This document shows positions 13,266 through 15,162 of a DNA stretch of 15,162 nucleotides, piece by piece; positions within the stretch are counted from its first letter, which is position 1, and every line of letters starts with the position of its first letter. The notes under the pieces were generated by a model, which ran no database searches, was not told where the DNA came from, and saw nothing but the letters and a program-made list of their open reading frames with translations. The stretch comes from CAZOSF01 sp964582415. Lineage in GTDB: Bacteria > Bacteroidota > Bacteroidia > Flavobacteriales > Flavobacteriaceae. The translations under genes and the position numbers were made by a program. The DNA lies in the NCBI GenBank assembly GCA_964582415.1, contig CAZOSF010000057.1, positions 1-15,162 on the forward strand. Reading direction: 5' to 3'.

Positions 13266-15162
13266 TTATAGGTTATTGATGGTCCAAGAAACATAATACA
13301 TCGATCCGATAAATCCTGTACCAAAGGCAGTGAAATACTCATCCCCTGTTAAATTGGTTGCACCCACTTTGAAAGTTGATTTCAAGAAGGAAGGTACTTT
13401 ATAACTCAATTGGGCATCCAATACATGGAACGCCGGAACCTGACCATCTCCAAAGGAAGCTTCCCAGAAATAGGTGTCACTCCATCTCCACGCCACATTG
13501 AAACCAAAGTTTTTAAACAATTCGGAATGACCGAAAGATGCTTTCACTTTATGCTCAGGTGTGTTGAAGCTGGTTCTAAAATCTGGATTCTTCTCACGAT
13601 CAAATTCCAATTTCGCATAAGTGTAATTTCCTCCCAATTCAAAATCGCCAGGAAGTTTCATAGACACTCCAACCGAAGCACCATACGAAGAAACTTCAGC
13701 ATCGGTATTGGTATAGGTTTGATACGCTTGATAATCTCCATTCGCAATTGCTGCCACCGCCAATGGGGTTCCATCAGGCAATGTTTGTGTCAATTGAACA
13801 TCCCCATAGAAAGGCGCCACAACGGTCTCATTCGATAGGAAATCTTGATATTGGTTGTAATATCCACTAAGATCCAAAATCAATTTTCCAATTTTTCCAC
13901 GATATCCAGCTTCGAATGAAGTAACCTGTTCTGGTTTTACCAAGGAAGAATTGGCAATATCCAATTGTGTAACATCTCCTGTTGCTGCAAAGGCTCCTAC
14001 AGAACTAGCAAAGAATGAGTTATTGTAAGCTCCTGTTCCATCAAAAGTAATAGATTCTGCTCCTGTGATTGCCTGACCCGTTGGGCTTAAAGGGTAGTCT
14101 CTTACATATCTTGTCAAGTTGTTTTCGGCTCCACCAACCAATACGGCACGACCTACGTCTAGACCAATAAACAAGTCTTGAGTCGTTGGGTTACGGAAAC
14201 CTGTTTGGAAGGAGGCACGAATGTTGTGGTTTTCTCCAAGAATAAAGTTTGCAGCCAATCGTGGTGAGAAAAAGCCGTCGAACAATTCCGACTTATCATA
14301 TCGAATCGAACCTGTAAGCTTGATATCGAAATCTTCAGACACATCGAAGCGTTTTTGCAACTGAGTGTAGACCCCAACTTCTGAATAGTCGATGGATCCG
14401 TCATAGTCCGTATAAATCGTACCGGACGAATTCAGACTATATTTTCTGTAAGAACCTCCCACTTGAATCTCAACAACATCCCAGAGGTGTCCAAAGTTGT
14501 AATTGGCATCTCCGTGATAGATTTTCGAGTTGTCTTGAAATTTGGATCCGGTGGCAAAGTCTGGATCTTGAATGATGCGATTGAAAGCATTTTGGAACTC
14601 AGGGCTTCCTGGTTCGTAACGACCGGTATCGGCTGTTTGTCGCGCCAATACGTGTGCTTGGTCGGGAGTAAGACCGCCAAATAATTGTCCTTGCACAAAA
14701 GCGCCCACATATTCCCCAAACCATTGGGTATCGCTTTTCCAATCTCGGTTGATATTGAGTCCTGTAAACAACATATCATAGGTGTCTCCTGCCTTATCTT
14801 CGGTAACATACCCTCGAACAAAGAAATTGTCGTTTCGTATTTCCAACTTATGCTGCTGCATAAAGAAATTATCGATTCTATAGCGATTAGCTCCCTGATA
14901 AATCGTAGAACCCGAACCTACTTTCCCCACGTAGGAGATTTCAAAATCGTTTTCCCATGGGCGATAATACAATCCCCAATCGGCTTTCACACTTTCAGCA
15001 TCATTATCGGTAAGATCGGTTTCCAAATACCCTGTTCTACTAACATTCACAGAAGGCACCAAGGCCTCTGCTCCAGCTGGTAATATTCCTAAGCCCACTA
15101 GGGCTTCAGCCACTGGGCGAATATTCGTACTGGCTTCATCTCCATACACATTAATTCCGTCA
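13266..15162 (-). CDS. TonB-dependent outer-membrane receptor (N-terminus outside window)
   Basis: 631 C-terminal residues are visible and the frame stays open to the window edge, where it reads DGINVYGDEAS, so the GTG at 15149 is not the start. The visible part is mostly the 22-strand beta-barrel, seen as repeated amphipathic strands with aromatic ends (VEIQVGGSYRKYSL, EVGVYTQLQKRFDV, IRASFQTGFRNPTTQDLFIG, LILDLSGYYNQYQDFL). The TonB-receptor motif NIRASFQTGFRNPTTQDLF matches the conserved R-x-PT..E/DLF region. The C-terminal strand is GSMYYVSWTINNL. The plug and any CarboxypepD_reg-like domain lie upstream of the window. It is the first gene, within view, of a unit with the SGNH lipoprotein, suggesting import of a product that hydrolase releases or binds. 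The ligand cannot be told from sequence. Confidence 0.93.
   Translation of the reverse strand, partial: DGINVYGDEASTNIRPVAEALVGLGILPAGAEALVPSVNVSRTGYLETDLTDNDAESVKADWGLYYRPWENDFEISYVGKVGSGSTIYQGANRYRIDNFFMQQHKLEIRNDNFFVRGYVTEDKAGDTYDMLFTGLNINRDWKSDTQWFGEYVGAFVQGQLFGGLTPDQAHVLARQTADTGRYEPGSPEFQNAFNRIIQDPDFATGSKFQDNSKIYHGDANYNFGHLWDVVEIQVGGSYRKYSLNSSGTIYTDYDGSIDYSEVGVYTQLQKRFDVSEDFDIKLTGSIRYDKSELFDGFFSPRLAANFILGENHNIRASFQTGFRNPTTQDLFIGLDVGRAVLVGGAENNLTRYVRDYPLSPTGQAITGAESITFDGTGAYNNSFFASSVGAFAATGDVTQLDIANSSLVKPEQVTSFEAGYRGKIGKLILDLSGYYNQYQDFLSNETVVAPFYGDVQLTQTLPDGTPLAVAAIANGDYQAYQTYTNTDAEVSSYGASVGVSMKLPGDFELGGNYTYAKLEFDREKNPDFRTSFNTPEHKVKASFGHSELFKNFGFNVAWRWSDTYFWEASFGDGQVPAFHVLDAQLSYKVPSFLKSTFKVGATNLTGDEYFTAFGTGFIGSMYYVSWTINNL

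Noticed and set aside
15149..15151. GTG or ATG near 15149-15151 as the start of the TonB-dependent receptor
   Set aside because: The frame stays open to the window edge with DGIN before it, and the plug domain is missing, so the true start is outside.

Overview
The window looks like a piece of a draft genome or metagenome-assembled genome from a marine-type member of the Flavobacteriia (Bacteroidota). Four things point there: a separate two-gene atpD-atpC operon with a very short epsilon subunit, a TAnnTTTG-type promoter in front of it, a TonB-dependent receptor next to a surface-lipoprotein SGNH hydrolase, and moderately AT-rich DNA with few Shine-Dalgarno sites. Two runs of exactly 100 N (4786-4885 and 9500-9599) are scaffold gaps whose length is almost certainly nominal, because each removes the start of a gene.

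Left and centre (1-9146) is an uptake [NiFe]-hydrogenase locus. hypB (cut by the window edge) and hypA, the nickel-insertion pair, run leftward. From the same 134-bp intergenic region the structural genes run rightward: a Tat-exported FeS small subunit, a large catalytic subunit and a b-type cytochrome anchor. The small subunit carries all six cysteines of the [4Fe-3S] proximal cluster typical of O2-tolerant group 1d membrane-bound hydrogenases. A 15-bp hairpin with a T-tract follows the cytochrome gene. After the first gap come hypF, hypD and hypE, which make and transfer the CN ligands of the active site and are joined by 4-bp ATGA overlaps. hypC and the large-subunit maturation endopeptidase are not visible; both are expected and may lie in the gap. 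The intergenic region holds a TGAC-N4-GTCA dyad with TAATTT elements placed almost symmetrically on either side, a candidate CRP/FNR-family switch for both transcription units.

Convergent to hypE is a membrane protein with a His-rich loop (UreH/TauE-like, probably a nickel transporter) that shares its TTAA stop with hypE. Together with the His-rich HypB it suggests a dedicated nickel uptake and delivery route for the hydrogenase.

Right (9600-15162), all on the minus strand: atpD-atpC with its own promoter and terminator, then a TonB-dependent receptor (5' end outside the window) followed by a large SGNH/GDSL-type lipoprotein hydrolase and a strong terminator. The last two are probably an operon for uptake and surface hydrolysis of an unidentified ester. 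I found no mobile element, CRISPR array, tRNA or rRNA. I did not find a clearly new system; the most novel-looking items are the regulatory dyad, the intra-operon hairpin and the unidentified ORF entering the first gap.
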